The notes beneath the pieces were generated by a model. It did no database searches. It had not been told where the DNA came from and was given only the letters and a program-made list of their open reading frames with translations. The position numbers and the translations under genes were made by a program. Positions 1 to 7,087 of a DNA stretch of 59,970 bases are shown piece after piece (position 1 is the stretch's first letter; the number at the start of each line of letters is the position of its first letter). The stretch is from positions 1-59,970 of IMG/VR virus record IMGVR_UViG_3300030101_003657; one strand, given 5' to 3'. The DNA comes from a virus.

Positions 1-195
1 GATCTTGTTAGTATTAGTATAGTTACCATACTTGATGAAACAATTCATTGAGAGTAAACGATCTGTGTTTTGAGCAAACACTTGATCATGATCGTATGTA
101 TATGATTCACCTTTTTTATTTGTGAATGATATGATGAGGTTTTTGCCAAGTAATGAATTAGAAAGAATGAATCGAGATTTAGTTATATTAGTCAT
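1..195 (-). CDS. Hypothetical protein, truncated at the left edge of the window
   Basis: An open frame starts with ATG at 195 and runs off the left edge with no stop in 65 codons. The product begins MTNITKSRFILSN and is polar, with no motif I recognise. It lies 42 nt downstream of copy A of the conserved 32-nt element, which supports it as a real gene. If the window is joined end to end, the next codons (59970 downwards) are TAG TAG, so the protein would be 65 residues and complete. Function unknown. Confidence 0.6.
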   Translation of the reverse strand, partial: MTNITKSRFILSNSLLGKNLIISFTNKKGESYTYDHDQVFAQNTDRLLSMNCFIKYGNYTNTNKI

Positions 196-237
196 AATTG
201 TTATATTTATTTATTAGTTATTTAATTTAGTTATTAG

Positions 238-269
238 TATTATCTATTGACAGTCGTGTTTAGTTTGTA
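238..269 (-). promoter_or_regulatory. Conserved 32-nt promoter-like element, copy A
   Basis: On the plus strand it reads TATTATCTA, 7 variable bases, TCGTG, TTTAGTTTGTA. Four ungapped copies (238, 459, 756, 59614) each lie between minus-strand genes, 5 to 42 nt ahead of a start codon. Read on the minus strand it offers TACAAACTAAA and a -10-like TAGATAATA. The best interpretation is an early phage promoter; an operator or other protein site is possible. Confidence 0.7.
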
Positions 270-272
270 AAA

Positions 273-434
273 TTATATTTTAGTGACTGTGTAAATTGAG
301 TTGTGTATGTCAATGTGAATGTCTTCTAGAAAGTCAAGAAAGTCTTGAGTTAGTTGAGGTGAGTCATTGTATTGATAAGTTGGTTGGTCGTCGCCAGGTT
401 GATAGATTTCGAATTGATAATTAAAGTTTGACAT
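273..434 (-). CDS. Small hypothetical protein (53 aa)
   Basis: ATG at 434 to TAA at 273-275. The product begins MSNFNYQFEIYQPGDDQ and is acidic and polar, with a C-terminal half rich in Asp, Ile and His. I recognise no family. The gene lies 24 nt downstream of element copy B and its end is just upstream of copy A, the same gene-element-gene pattern as its neighbours. The position suggests an early, host-facing gene, but that is inference only. Confidence 0.6.
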   Translation of the reverse strand: MSNFNYQFEIYQPGDDQPTYQYNDSPQLTQDFLDFLEDIHIDIHNSIYTVTKI

Positions 435-458
435 AGGATTTATTTTATTAGTTTATAT

Positions 459-490
459 TATTATCTAGGTTTGGTTGTGTTTAGTTTGTA
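459..490 (-). promoter_or_regulatory. Conserved 32-nt promoter-like element, copy B
   Basis: TATTATCTA, 7 variable bases, TTGTG, TTTAGTTTGTA on the plus strand. It fills the gap between the stop of the 76-aa gene (493) and the start at 434, leaving 24 nt before the ATG. Same core as copies A, C and D without gaps. Confidence 0.7.
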
Positions 491-492
491 TA

Positions 493-723
493 TTAGTATT
501 GTTGATTAATGAAAGTTATTAATTGATTGTATAAATTATTAGTTAGTAATTGATGGTCGTCAATTAAATAGTTTTTAGTTTTGTTATTAATATATTGTTT
601 AGTTAGGTCTAGAGTTATATTTAAATTTTTAATAAATATTGTATAAGTTAGATTATTATAAGATTTATTATTTGAGTTAAATTTTTTAAGAGTTATATTA
701 GTTATATTGAAATTATTTGGCAT
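493..723 (-). CDS. Asn-rich small hypothetical protein (76 aa)
   Basis: ATG at 723, 76 codons, no recognisable family. The composition is extreme: Asn, Thr, Leu, Ile and Tyr dominate, with almost no Gly, Ala or Glu, matching the very AT-rich DNA here. No membrane segment or cysteine pattern is seen. It is the first minus gene after the divergent intergenic region and sits 32 nt behind element copy C. Probably expressed because of that element; function unknown. Confidence 0.5.
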   Translation of the reverse strand: MPNNFNITNITLKKFNSNNKSYNNLTYTIFIKNLNITLDLTKQYINNKTKNYLIDDHQLLTNNLYNQLITFINQQY

Positions 724-755
724 TGTTATTAATTTTAGTTTGTTAATTATATATA

Positions 756-787
756 TATTATCTAGCGATAGTCGTATTTAAATTGTA
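756..787 (-). promoter_or_regulatory. Conserved 32-nt promoter-like element, copy C
   Basis: TATTATCTA, 7 variable bases, TCGTA, TTTAAATTGTA on the plus strand. It is the most diverged copy (AA replaces GT in the second block). It lies 32 nt ahead of the minus-strand ATG at 723 and forms the minus-facing half of the divergent intergenic region. Confidence 0.65.
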
Positions 788-1131
788 TAAATAATAGTTA
801 TTTAAGTTTATGTTGCTGACATGATCTCATAAACAAAATATAATCGTGGGGATTTTGAAACAAATGAAACAAAATTATGAAAACTTAGGGGAACCCATAA
901 TTTAGATTTGCGTTTTATATAAAAAACAAAATAAAAATGTGGTGGGGGTACCCAAAACTCCTAAAAATCTAATAATTTTTAAAAAATAGTGACACTAGGC
1001 TGCTATATATGGTAGAATAACAGGCAAATGTCACAGTTTTTAGCTTATAATAGTATGTAAATTTACTGTTTTACGTGTAAATACTCTATTATGTACATAA
1101 AACTAAGTTTATAAACTAAAAATATTAAAAA
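788..1131. other. Divergent intergenic region, no gene
   Basis: About 340 nt between the minus-strand early genes and the first plus-strand gene. No reading frame of useful length is present. It holds two similar G-run/C-run sites (GGGGAACCC near 888 and GGGGTACCC near 945), a sequence TAGATTTG at 903-910 that fits the Bacteroidota -7 consensus TAnnTTTG but lacks a visible -33 partner, and the hairpin at 989-1034. It should contain the plus-strand promoter and is a candidate replication origin or regulatory region; neither is shown. Confidence 0.6.
989..1034 (+). promoter_or_regulatory. Stem-loop in the leader of the first plus-strand gene
   Basis: GTGACA at 989-994 pairs perfectly with TGTCAC at 1029-1034. 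Inside, CTGCTA and TGGTAG can form a second 6-bp stem (with G-U pairs) around a TATA loop. It ends about 100 nt before the ATG at 1132 and has no T-run, so it does not look like a terminator. It may be an RNA leader structure or a protein site. Confidence 0.4.
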
Positions 1132-1644
1132 ATGCCAAGTTATAAGAACGCAGAAGACGCAATGGGTGCTTCAAAAATGACAGATGAAGAGAAAATAGAA
1201 AAGCATAAGAACAAAGCTTTAGCTAAAAAGAAAAGAAAAGAGATTAGAAGGAAAAGAAGAGCTCATGGGAACATATTCACTAGCAAAAAGAAGAAAAAAG
1301 CAAGAATGTTAGCCGCTGATAAAAGAAAAGCAGCAGATCAAATGTTAGCAAGAGTAGCCTCTGGTGACTCCGTTACAGGAAGTGATGAATCAGTATCTAT
1401 GAAATACGGTAAAAAGATGGGATCATCTATGAAGACGCCATTTTTAGATTTAGAAAGAAAAACACCGTCAGCTATGGCAGTAAAAGCTGGGATAGGAAAA
1501 TTAATGGGTATTTCTATGAAAGGCAAAAAACACGGCATGTCCATGTATAAAAAAGATGGTGGATCTATGTATGGTGAAAAGCATGGATCATCTATGAAAA
1601 AGCCACATGCTCACCCTATAATGAAACACATGCGTAAGTTTTAA
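1132..1644 (+). CDS. Highly basic Lys/Met/Gly-repeat protein (170 aa)
   Basis: First gene of the plus-strand block. Residues 20-70 are an almost uninterrupted Lys/Arg-rich helix. The C-terminal half repeats short GSSMK, SMKYGKK and GSMYGEKHG motifs. It contains no cysteine and no membrane segment. Such a composition suits binding DNA or another polyanion, for example a packaged virion protein or an RNA binder. The start has an A-rich leader without a Shine-Dalgarno sequence. A convergent frame on the other strand (1338-1544) is a shadow. I do not recognise a named family. Confidence 0.75.
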   Translation: MPSYKNAEDAMGASKMTDEEKIEKHKNKALAKKKRKEIRRKRRAHGNIFTSKKKKKARMLAADKRKAADQMLARVASGDSVTGSDESVSMKYGKKMGSSMKTPFLDLERKTPSAMAVKAGIGKLMGISMKGKKHGMSMYKKDGGSMYGEKHGSSMKKPHAHPIMKHMRKF

Positions 1645-1647
1645 GTT

Positions 1648-1983
1648 ATGCCACTAAAAAAGTATAATAGAAAAGGTGGGTCTAGTATGAACGGTGTAAC
1701 TCCAGGTGGTAAGCAAAGTAGATATTTTAATAAAATAGATAAAACTTTTAGTAATCTCAAGTCTAACGCTACAAAAAATAAAGAAAAGTTTACCCATTTT
1801 GGTATACCTGAAAAACTATATGACGCAAACAATGAACCTATAAACACTAGAGACATAGATGAAGGAGAATTGTCTAAGGTTAAGATTCAATACGGAAAAG
1901 TTCCGTTAAAAAATAGAGAATATGTTTCAACTAGTTCAGAAAGTGCTTATCCTAATGAAAGACTATACTTAAAACCTAAATAA
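1648..1983 (+). CDS. Basic hypothetical protein (111 aa)
   Basis: It starts three bases after the stop of the preceding gene. The N-terminus is Lys/Gly/Ser-rich (MPLKKYNRKGGSSMNG), echoing the GSSM motif of the upstream protein; the rest is polar and mixed-charge, ending in YLKPK. No known domain recognised. Tight spacing with both neighbours indicates one operon of structural or accessory virion genes. Confidence 0.65.
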   Translation: MPLKKYNRKGGSSMNGVTPGGKQSRYFNKIDKTFSNLKSNATKNKEKFTHFGIPEKLYDANNEPINTRDIDEGELSKVKIQYGKVPLKNREYVSTSSESAYPNERLYLKPK

Positions 1984-1992
1984 AAATAAGTT

Positions 1993-3057
1993 ATGGCTAT
2001 AATATACACATATCCAAGAAAAGAAAGACCTACGCTAGAAGATTTAGTGTTAATATCTGATGCTGGAACTAAAAAAACTATGCAAGCCAGCGCTGGAGAT
2101 TTACCTATAGTACATAGTTTTTCTACTGGTGAAACAGGTTTAGAGCCAGGTAAAGTATCTACAGGAGATATCGTTCTATCTGGAACACTAAATGCTAAGT
2201 ATGGAGGAACGGGAGTAGGCAAACCAGGTTCAGCTGGCAATATGGTAGAAAAAGAGTGGAGAGGCCATGATCAAGGAGCTTTACTATACTGGGATGACGA
2301 GTATTATTCTAACTACTCTGCTTTAAGAAGAGTAGTAACAGATATTAGTTTAGTTGGTAATGTACTTGTACTAGCAGATTTTAACGGTGAGTTAACTCCT
2401 GGATGGGGTGCTGTTCCAGGTTTACAAGAGGTTTCAAATCTAGCTGCGGCCAATGAAGCAGAAATAGATCAATTAGAAATTACTGTTGGGAATATGGGAG
2501 GAGAAATAGCACAAGATATAGATCAATTAGAAACTACTACTAACAATTTAGAAACTACTACTAACAATTTAGAAACTACTGTTGACAATTTAGAAACTAC
2601 TGTTGAAGATTTAGCACAATCAAATAAAAACTTAGGTATTACTCCTTTAGACATTTATCAAGGTGGAAAAACTGTAAAATTAGAAAACAAAGTTATAATA
2701 GTTCAAACAGTAAGTGATACTACTTTCAATTGTAATTATATATATTTTGCATGTTTAAACTCTCCAGCGGCTGGTAAAGTTAATTTCGCTATATATAGAG
2801 GTGATCTTGACGATAGCACACCTACTTTTGGAGCTTCATATAGTTTTGATATTACAGACACTGATTATTCTAACTCTGTTGTGAAATGTGCTACTATAGA
2901 ACAAACTGTTGATTCATTTAGAATAATGAGTGGTGATTCTTACTTAATAGCGGTATCATCTGATGCTGACGTAGATTTATTAGGTATAGACAACGGTATA
3001 CAAAACGAAAAAATAGCTGTAACTAATTCAGGCTTTTATGAGCTTGGTGACAAATAA
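1993..3057 (+). CDS. Tail-fibre-like protein with coiled-coil repeat (354 aa)
   Basis: Residues 60-80 carry the GTLxAxYGGTG motif common in phage tail-fibre N-termini. Residues about 150-210 form a coiled coil, including four exact-length heptads LETTTNN/LETTVDN (positions 179-206). The C-terminal 130 residues look like a beta-sandwich tip. This head-stalk-tip order fits a trimeric fibre or receptor-binding protein. Two tail-side LamG proteins lie about 10 kb downstream, so the phage may carry several adhesins. Family assignment is by architecture only. Confidence 0.6.
   Translation: MAIIYTYPRKERPTLEDLVLISDAGTKKTMQASAGDLPIVHSFSTGETGLEPGKVSTGDIVLSGTLNAKYGGTGVGKPGSAGNMVEKEWRGHDQGALLYWDDEYYSNYSALRRVVTDISLVGNVLVLADFNGELTPGWGAVPGLQEVSNLAAANEAEIDQLEITVGNMGGEIAQDIDQLETTTNNLETTTNNLETTVDNLETTVEDLAQSNKNLGITPLDIYQGGKTVKLENKVIIVQTVSDTTFNCNYIYFACLNSPAAGKVNFAIYRGDLDDSTPTFGASYSFDITDTDYSNSVVKCATIEQTVDSFRIMSGDSYLIAVSSDADVDLLGIDNGIQNEKIAVTNSGFYELGDK
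2527..2610 (+). repeat. Four tandem 21-nt repeats (heptad coiled coil)
   Basis: Four in-frame units of 21 nt encode LETTTNN, LETTTNN, LETTVDN and LETTVED. The units are nearly identical in DNA, so recent slippage or unequal exchange is likely. They lengthen the stalk of the fibre-like protein by one heptad each. Confidence 0.9.
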
Positions 3058-3072
3058 ATAAAAAAAGATATT

Positions 3073-3333
3073 ATGATTTCAATAGACGAAAACGAAGATG
3101 TAAGGGATCCTGAAGATCCAAAGGGTCCTGAAGAGGAAAGGGATCCTGAAGATTCAAGGGATCCTGAAGAAGAAAATGCCGCAAGGCCTCCTATTGGTGG
3201 CGATTGGCCTTTTAGTGATCCTAATGGTCAATATGATCCTCAAGTATGGGCTAATTTTATAGGAAAACCTCTCCCAACGTTAACAGGAGAAAGGATTGCA
3301 ATACATTTAACTTATTCTAAAAACCTAAATTAA
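3073..3333 (+). CDS. Small acidic protein with Arg-Asp-Pro-Glu hexapeptide repeats (86 aa)
   Basis: An acidic N-terminus (MISIDENED) is followed by four hexapeptides of type RDPEDP, KGPEEE, RDPEDS, RDPEEE (residues 11-34), then a Pro/Gly/Trp-containing tail with PIGGDWPFSDPNG. No family recognised. The charge pattern is disordered and could act as a linker or DNA mimic; that is speculation. It begins 15 nt after the fibre-like gene. Confidence 0.55.
   Translation: MISIDENEDVRDPEDPKGPEEERDPEDSRDPEEENAARPPIGGDWPFSDPNGQYDPQVWANFIGKPLPTLTGERIAIHLTYSKNLN
3103..3174 (+). repeat. Four tandem 18-nt repeats
   Basis: Four in-frame 18-nt units around GGATCCTGAAGA encode the acidic hexapeptides of the 86-aa protein. 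Units differ at a few bases. Three carry GGATCC and one GGTCCT. Confidence 0.85.
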
Positions 3334-3381
3334 TATTCTACATAACCGTAGAACCTATATATAAACCAAAAACTAAATAAC

Positions 3382-3669
3382 ATGACGTTTTTATATACCA
3401 GCAGTTTTAGAGCTGCTACACGACCTGATCAAAGAATGATCAACCTTTGGAAACACATAGCCGAAAAGAAAAACTGGAGGATTGTTCAGTTACCAAATGG
3501 ATTTTACCAAACAGAATATAACCATCCAGAAGAAAAAGACTGGATTGATGTAACAAGAAGAGAAACCATGGAAGGCGCTGAAGCTGCTATTGATGGTTCT
3601 ATAGAACATTATATAAAAAAATTAGAGTTCTTAAAAGGACCTAAAGTAGTTAAAACATTTAATGATTAA
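3382..3669 (+). CDS. Hypothetical protein (95 aa)
   Basis: Compact protein beginning MTFLYTSSFRAATRPDQ, with alternating Trp-containing strands (KNWRIVQLPNGFYQTEY, KDWIDVTRRE) and a C-terminal helix. This pattern suggests a small alpha/beta domain. I recognise no family. It is flanked by accessory structural genes, starts after 48 nt of A/T-rich leader and ends 3 nt before the next ATG. Confidence 0.6.
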   Translation: MTFLYTSSFRAATRPDQRMINLWKHIAEKKNWRIVQLPNGFYQTEYNHPEEKDWIDVTRRETMEGAEAAIDGSIEHYIKKLEFLKGPKVVKTFND

Positions 3670-3672
3670 AAA

Positions 3673-4818
3673 ATGACATTTATAAGTGAAGCTTTATATA
3701 AAAGCTTAAAAAAAGAACAAGCTAGTTTATTAGATAATATAGCAAAACTACAGGAAACAGAAGTAGAATTAAAAGCTAGAATCAACATAGAAGAAGCTTT
3801 TTTAGCTTCTTTTGATACTGAGCAATCAAAATTACAAGCAACTATAGATAATGCAATATCTCAAATCAACCCTATCGAGCGTAAGTTGGATGAAGCTGCT
3901 AAAAACCAAGAGGAGCTTGAAGAAAAATTAAAAGAAAAAATCGATGATGTTGAAAAAGCTGAAGTAGCGTTAAAAGAAGCACAAGACGAGAAAGAACCTG
4001 ATCAAGTGGAAATTAATAAGATCAGCGCTCAGGTGAATACATTACGTATTCAGAAAAATGATTTAGAAGCTGCATTAGATGCTAATCAAAATCAAATAGA
4101 TACTCTTGAATCTCAACTAAAAACTAACCATGAAATAGCAAGCCAAACTGAAGCTCAGTTAGAAGAAAACGAGTCAAGAAAATCTTCTCTTGAAGAAGAG
4201 GAATTAGCAAATTTTAAAGACCATTTAAGTGCCGTCGAAAAGGAGTTAGTGGATACAAGTTTGGAGTATAAAACTTTTTTAGAAAGAAATCTTCAAACTA
4301 TAAATAACTTTGAGTTACAAGATTCAAAAAGAAACAGTATTATAAAACCAGTTTCTAGTAGAGAATTATTTAATAGACCACTACCCACGGAGGAGGGTGA
4401 CGCTTTAATAAATGAATCTAATGTATTGACCGAGGTTGTTTCTAACGACTTAGGTGTGGAAAATTTATCTGAAACTGAACAAGAACTATTAGATGCTGCT
4501 ATAGAGCAAGGTCAAAACAAAGAGTTTGATAGAAATTATTTATCAGCTCAAGAAGCTTCATCTATGTCAAGGGCTTTTAATTTTTCTTTAATACCTGTTT
4601 CTCTAAAAATAAAAGAGGCCGCAATGAATGGATTATATTCTATAGTTGTTCGAGATCTTAATGACTCTAGCTTATATGCTTTAGATAAAGCTGGATATAC
4701 AGTTACATTAACAAGTTCTAGATTTCCTGAATTTGAAATTAGATGGGATCAAATTACTCAAGAAGGATCAAGTCCAGTAGAGGAAAAAGAAAAAGAAAAA
4801 CTGCAAGAACAAGCTTAA
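3673..4818 (+). CDS. Long coiled-coil structural protein (381 aa)
   Basis: Residues about 10-210 form a long Glu/Lys/Gln-rich coiled coil with Leu/Ile at heptad positions. Residues 210-300 are less repetitive; the last 80 contain a compact part (SLKIKEAAMNGLYSIVVRDL) and then a Glu/Lys tail. Length and composition fit a fibrous virion component or a scaffold or assembly factor. It directly precedes the chaperonin genes, so it could be one of their clients, but nothing in the sequence proves it. Confidence 0.6.
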   Translation: MTFISEALYKSLKKEQASLLDNIAKLQETEVELKARINIEEAFLASFDTEQSKLQATIDNAISQINPIERKLDEAAKNQEELEEKLKEKIDDVEKAEVALKEAQDEKEPDQVEINKISAQVNTLRIQKNDLEAALDANQNQIDTLESQLKTNHEIASQTEAQLEENESRKSSLEEEELANFKDHLSAVEKELVDTSLEYKTFLERNLQTINNFELQDSKRNSIIKPVSSRELFNRPLPTEEGDALINESNVLTEVVSNDLGVENLSETEQELLDAAIEQGQNKEFDRNYLSAQEASSMSRAFNFSLIPVSLKIKEAAMNGLYSIVVRDLNDSSLYALDKAGYTVTLTSSRFPEFEIRWDQITQEGSSPVEEKEKEKLQEQA

Positions 4819-4850
4819 AATCAAAATCAAATCAAATCAAATTAAATTAA
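4819..4850 (+). promoter_or_regulatory. Tandem A/T pentamer leader of groEL
   Basis: The stretch before the groEL ATG is made of AATCA and then AATTA pentamers (AAATCAAATCAAATTAAATTAA). Similar leaders precede 16707 and 35903 (AATTA type) and 22621 and 25655 (TTATA type). There is no GGAGG-like sequence. This fits Shine-Dalgarno-independent initiation as in Bacteroidota. Confidence 0.6.
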
Positions 4851-6401
4851 ATGCAAGAATTAAAGTTAGTTAAAGAACTGGCTTTTGGCGATACTGCTAG
4901 AAGTCAGGTCTTAACTGGCGTTGAAAAGTTAACCAACGCTGTTGGTTCTACGCTGGGCGCTAGTGGAAAGTGTGTTATACTTGAAGATGGCAATGGTCAA
5001 CCAATTATAACAAAAGATGGTGTAACAGTAGCAAATTCAATAACGCTACACAATCCATTAGAAAATATTGGAGCAACACTTATTAAAGAGGCTGCTCAAA
5101 AAACAGTTAAAGACGCAGGTGATGGTACAACAACCGCAACTATATTAGCAAAAGCTATATTAGATAATGCCTACAAAGTTTCAGATCAAACATCGCTAAG
5201 AGATTTAAAACATGGCATTAATCAAGGTGTTGAAAACGTAGTTAGTTACCTTAACAAGAAGAGAAAAAAAGTTAAAGGTAAAAAAATAGATCAAGTAGCT
5301 ACAATATCTGCTAACAATGATAAAGAGTTAGGAAAAATTATAAGCGAAGCTTTTAAACTAGTAGATGAAACAGGTATTGTAATGATGGAAACCAATGAAC
5401 AACCTGAAACTGTAGTTGAGCTAATAGAAGGAGTTCAGTATGATCAAGCATTAAAAAACAATCATTTTATAAACAACAAAGAAAAAGGTACAGCTGAACT
5501 TGAAAATCCAATGGTATTAATAGTAGAATCTAAAATACCTAACATAAGAAAAATACAAGCAGTACTAGAGTATATTATAAAAAAAGGTAAAAGTTTATTA
5601 ATAATTGCTGATGTTGATCAACAAGTGGTTTCTGCGCTGGCTATGAATAAAGTAAAGGGTAATATAAAGGTTAACATCATAGATGCACCAGTGTACGGTA
5701 TAAATAAAAAAGATACACTAAGTGATTTATGTTCTGTTACTGGTGCTACTCTTATTAATGAAGATTTAGGAGATGATATGGATCTTATACAACCTGAACA
5801 TTTAGGTACTTGTATAAAGTCTATAACAAATCAAGAGGAAACCATATTGCAAGTTGATTTGTCTAACAAACCAGAAGTAGATGAAACTATTAAGATGTTA
5901 GAAAATCAAATTAAAGAAACTAAAAACCCAAACATTGTAGTTAGACTCGAAAAAAGATTAGCTAAATTAAAAGCTAAAGTAGCAACTGTTAAAGTAGGTG
6001 CTAACTCAGAAGTAGAGTTAAAAGAAAAGAAGGACAGGGTTGAAGATGCTATTTGTGCTACAAAAGCCGCGATCAAAGAAGGTATAGTACCAGGAGGTGG
6101 CATAGCGCTACTAAACGCCTCAATGAAACTTAAAGCTGAAAATATAGGTGAAGAAGTTTTATATAATGCTATACGTAAACCTTATGAAATAATATTGCGT
6201 AATGCAGGTATAAACTACGATAAAGTTTCAATTAGAGAAGAAGGCATAGGATTAGATGTGGTTACAGGAAATGCGGTTAATATGGTTAAAGCCGGAATTA
6301 TAGATCCTCTGCTAGTTACTAAAAGCGCACTGATGAACGCGGCTTCAGTAGCTACGACAATATTATCAACTGATTGTGTAATTAATAACATACGAGCATG
6401 A
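4851..6401 (+). CDS. groEL: Phage-encoded chaperonin GroEL (516 aa)
   Basis: Recognisable over its full length. The nucleotide-binding motif DAGDGTTTAT lies near residues 83-92, TKDGVTVA near 45-52, the GGG-AL equatorial motif (PGGGIAL) near 407-413, and the closing LDVVTGNAVNMVKAGIIDP block near 465-485. It is shorter than bacterial GroEL (about 545) and lacks the GGM-rich tail, ending CVINNIRA. The product would form the ATP-driven folding ring, presumably for capsid or tail proteins. The groES gene overlaps its end by 4 nt, so the pair is co-translated. Confidence 0.97.
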   Translation: MQELKLVKELAFGDTARSQVLTGVEKLTNAVGSTLGASGKCVILEDGNGQPIITKDGVTVANSITLHNPLENIGATLIKEAAQKTVKDAGDGTTTATILAKAILDNAYKVSDQTSLRDLKHGINQGVENVVSYLNKKRKKVKGKKIDQVATISANNDKELGKIISEAFKLVDETGIVMMETNEQPETVVELIEGVQYDQALKNNHFINNKEKGTAELENPMVLIVESKIPNIRKIQAVLEYIIKKGKSLLIIADVDQQVVSALAMNKVKGNIKVNIIDAPVYGINKKDTLSDLCSVTGATLINEDLGDDMDLIQPEHLGTCIKSITNQEETILQVDLSNKPEVDETIKMLENQIKETKNPNIVVRLEKRLAKLKAKVATVKVGANSEVELKEKKDRVEDAICATKAAIKEGIVPGGGIALLNASMKLKAENIGEEVLYNAIRKPYEIILRNAGINYDKVSIREEGIGLDVVTGNAVNMVKAGIIDPLLVTKSALMNAASVATTILSTDCVINNIRA

Positions 6402-6658
6402 GAGCAATAGGTAAATATATAGTTATTAAACCAATCAAGGAGGTTGACACAAAAACAAAAGGAGGCTTAATACTAGCTGAATCGCAAAGAGAAGACATAA
6501 GATACAGACGTGCTAAAGTTGTAAAACCAGGTACTGATGTTAAAGCTTTAAAAACAGGTGACGAAATATATTACGATAAAGCAGCTGGTTTTAAAATAGA
6601 GATTAAAAAAGAAGAGTATAAAGTTATTAAAGAGTTTGATGTAGTAGTTGTATTATGA
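6398..6658 (+). CDS. groES: Phage-encoded co-chaperonin GroES (86 aa)
   Basis: Cpn10 fold signature: N-terminal strand KYIVIKPI, mobile-loop region TKTKGGLILAES (residues 18-29), then the AKVVKPG and LKTGDEIYYDKAAG strands. It is slightly shorter than bacterial GroES (95-97). The mobile loop keeps the GGLIL pattern needed to dock on GroEL. The start codon overlaps the groEL stop (ATGA type) and its end overlaps the next gene by 4 nt. A second, tandem cpn10-like protein is encoded at 17175. Confidence 0.95.
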   Translation: MRAIGKYIVIKPIKEVDTKTKGGLILAESQREDIRYRRAKVVKPGTDVKALKTGDEIYYDKAAGFKIEIKKEEYKVIKEFDVVVVL

Positions 6659-7086
6659 GATTACACTCTTCTGATTTAAAAGAATTAAATTTATTTAAAC
6701 ATTATAGAATTGTCCGCAAGTGGGCGTGTAAAACCAACGATTTAAACGACGCAGATCTAGAACTTTTAATATACTTAGAGGCTATTGATCTTTTTACTAA
6801 AGATGATTTTAAAAAAGGTACATACTCGTATAGCTGGGATAACAGGCGCTGGAACAGATTATTGAAACAAGGGTGGATTACAGTGTGGAGGAGAAGAAAT
6901 CGCACAACTCAAAAATATCATATATATAAAGTTTCTCAAAAGTGTAAACAGCTAACAAGTAGAATGTATCGTATAATATTAGGTGAGGAAAATATGCCTA
7001 CTAATAAATTTGAAAACAGTGGTAGATACAGCTTCACTGTTATGAAAACAGCTATACAAAACGTTAATAAAGATAAAACAAGATAA
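6655..7086 (+). CDS. Winged-helix-like hypothetical protein (143 aa)
   Basis: Basic protein with a DLELLIYLEAIDLFTKDDF helix segment followed by RRWNRLLKQGWITVWRRRNRTTQKYHIYKVS. This resembles the recognition helix and beta-wing of MarR-like winged helices (residues about 35-100). The gene overlaps groES by 4 nt. It may be a transcription regulator or a DNA-binding virion protein. The call rests on local pattern, not on a family match. Confidence 0.5.
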   Translation: MRLHSSDLKELNLFKHYRIVRKWACKTNDLNDADLELLIYLEAIDLFTKDDFKKGTYSYSWDNRRWNRLLKQGWITVWRRRNRTTQKYHIYKVSQKCKQLTSRMYRIILGEENMPTNKFENSGRYSFTVMKTAIQNVNKDKTR

Positions 7087-7087
7087 C

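Noticed and set aside
249-276. TTGACA followed by TAAAAT, a sigma-70-like plus-strand promoter inside element copy A
   Set aside because: TTGACA lies in the variable 7-nt part and is absent from copies B, C and D; downstream genes are on the minus strand.
903-910. TAGATTTG as a Bacteroidota -7 promoter box
   Set aside because: No TTG-type -33 element at 19-21 nt upstream; kept only as a note in the intergenic region.
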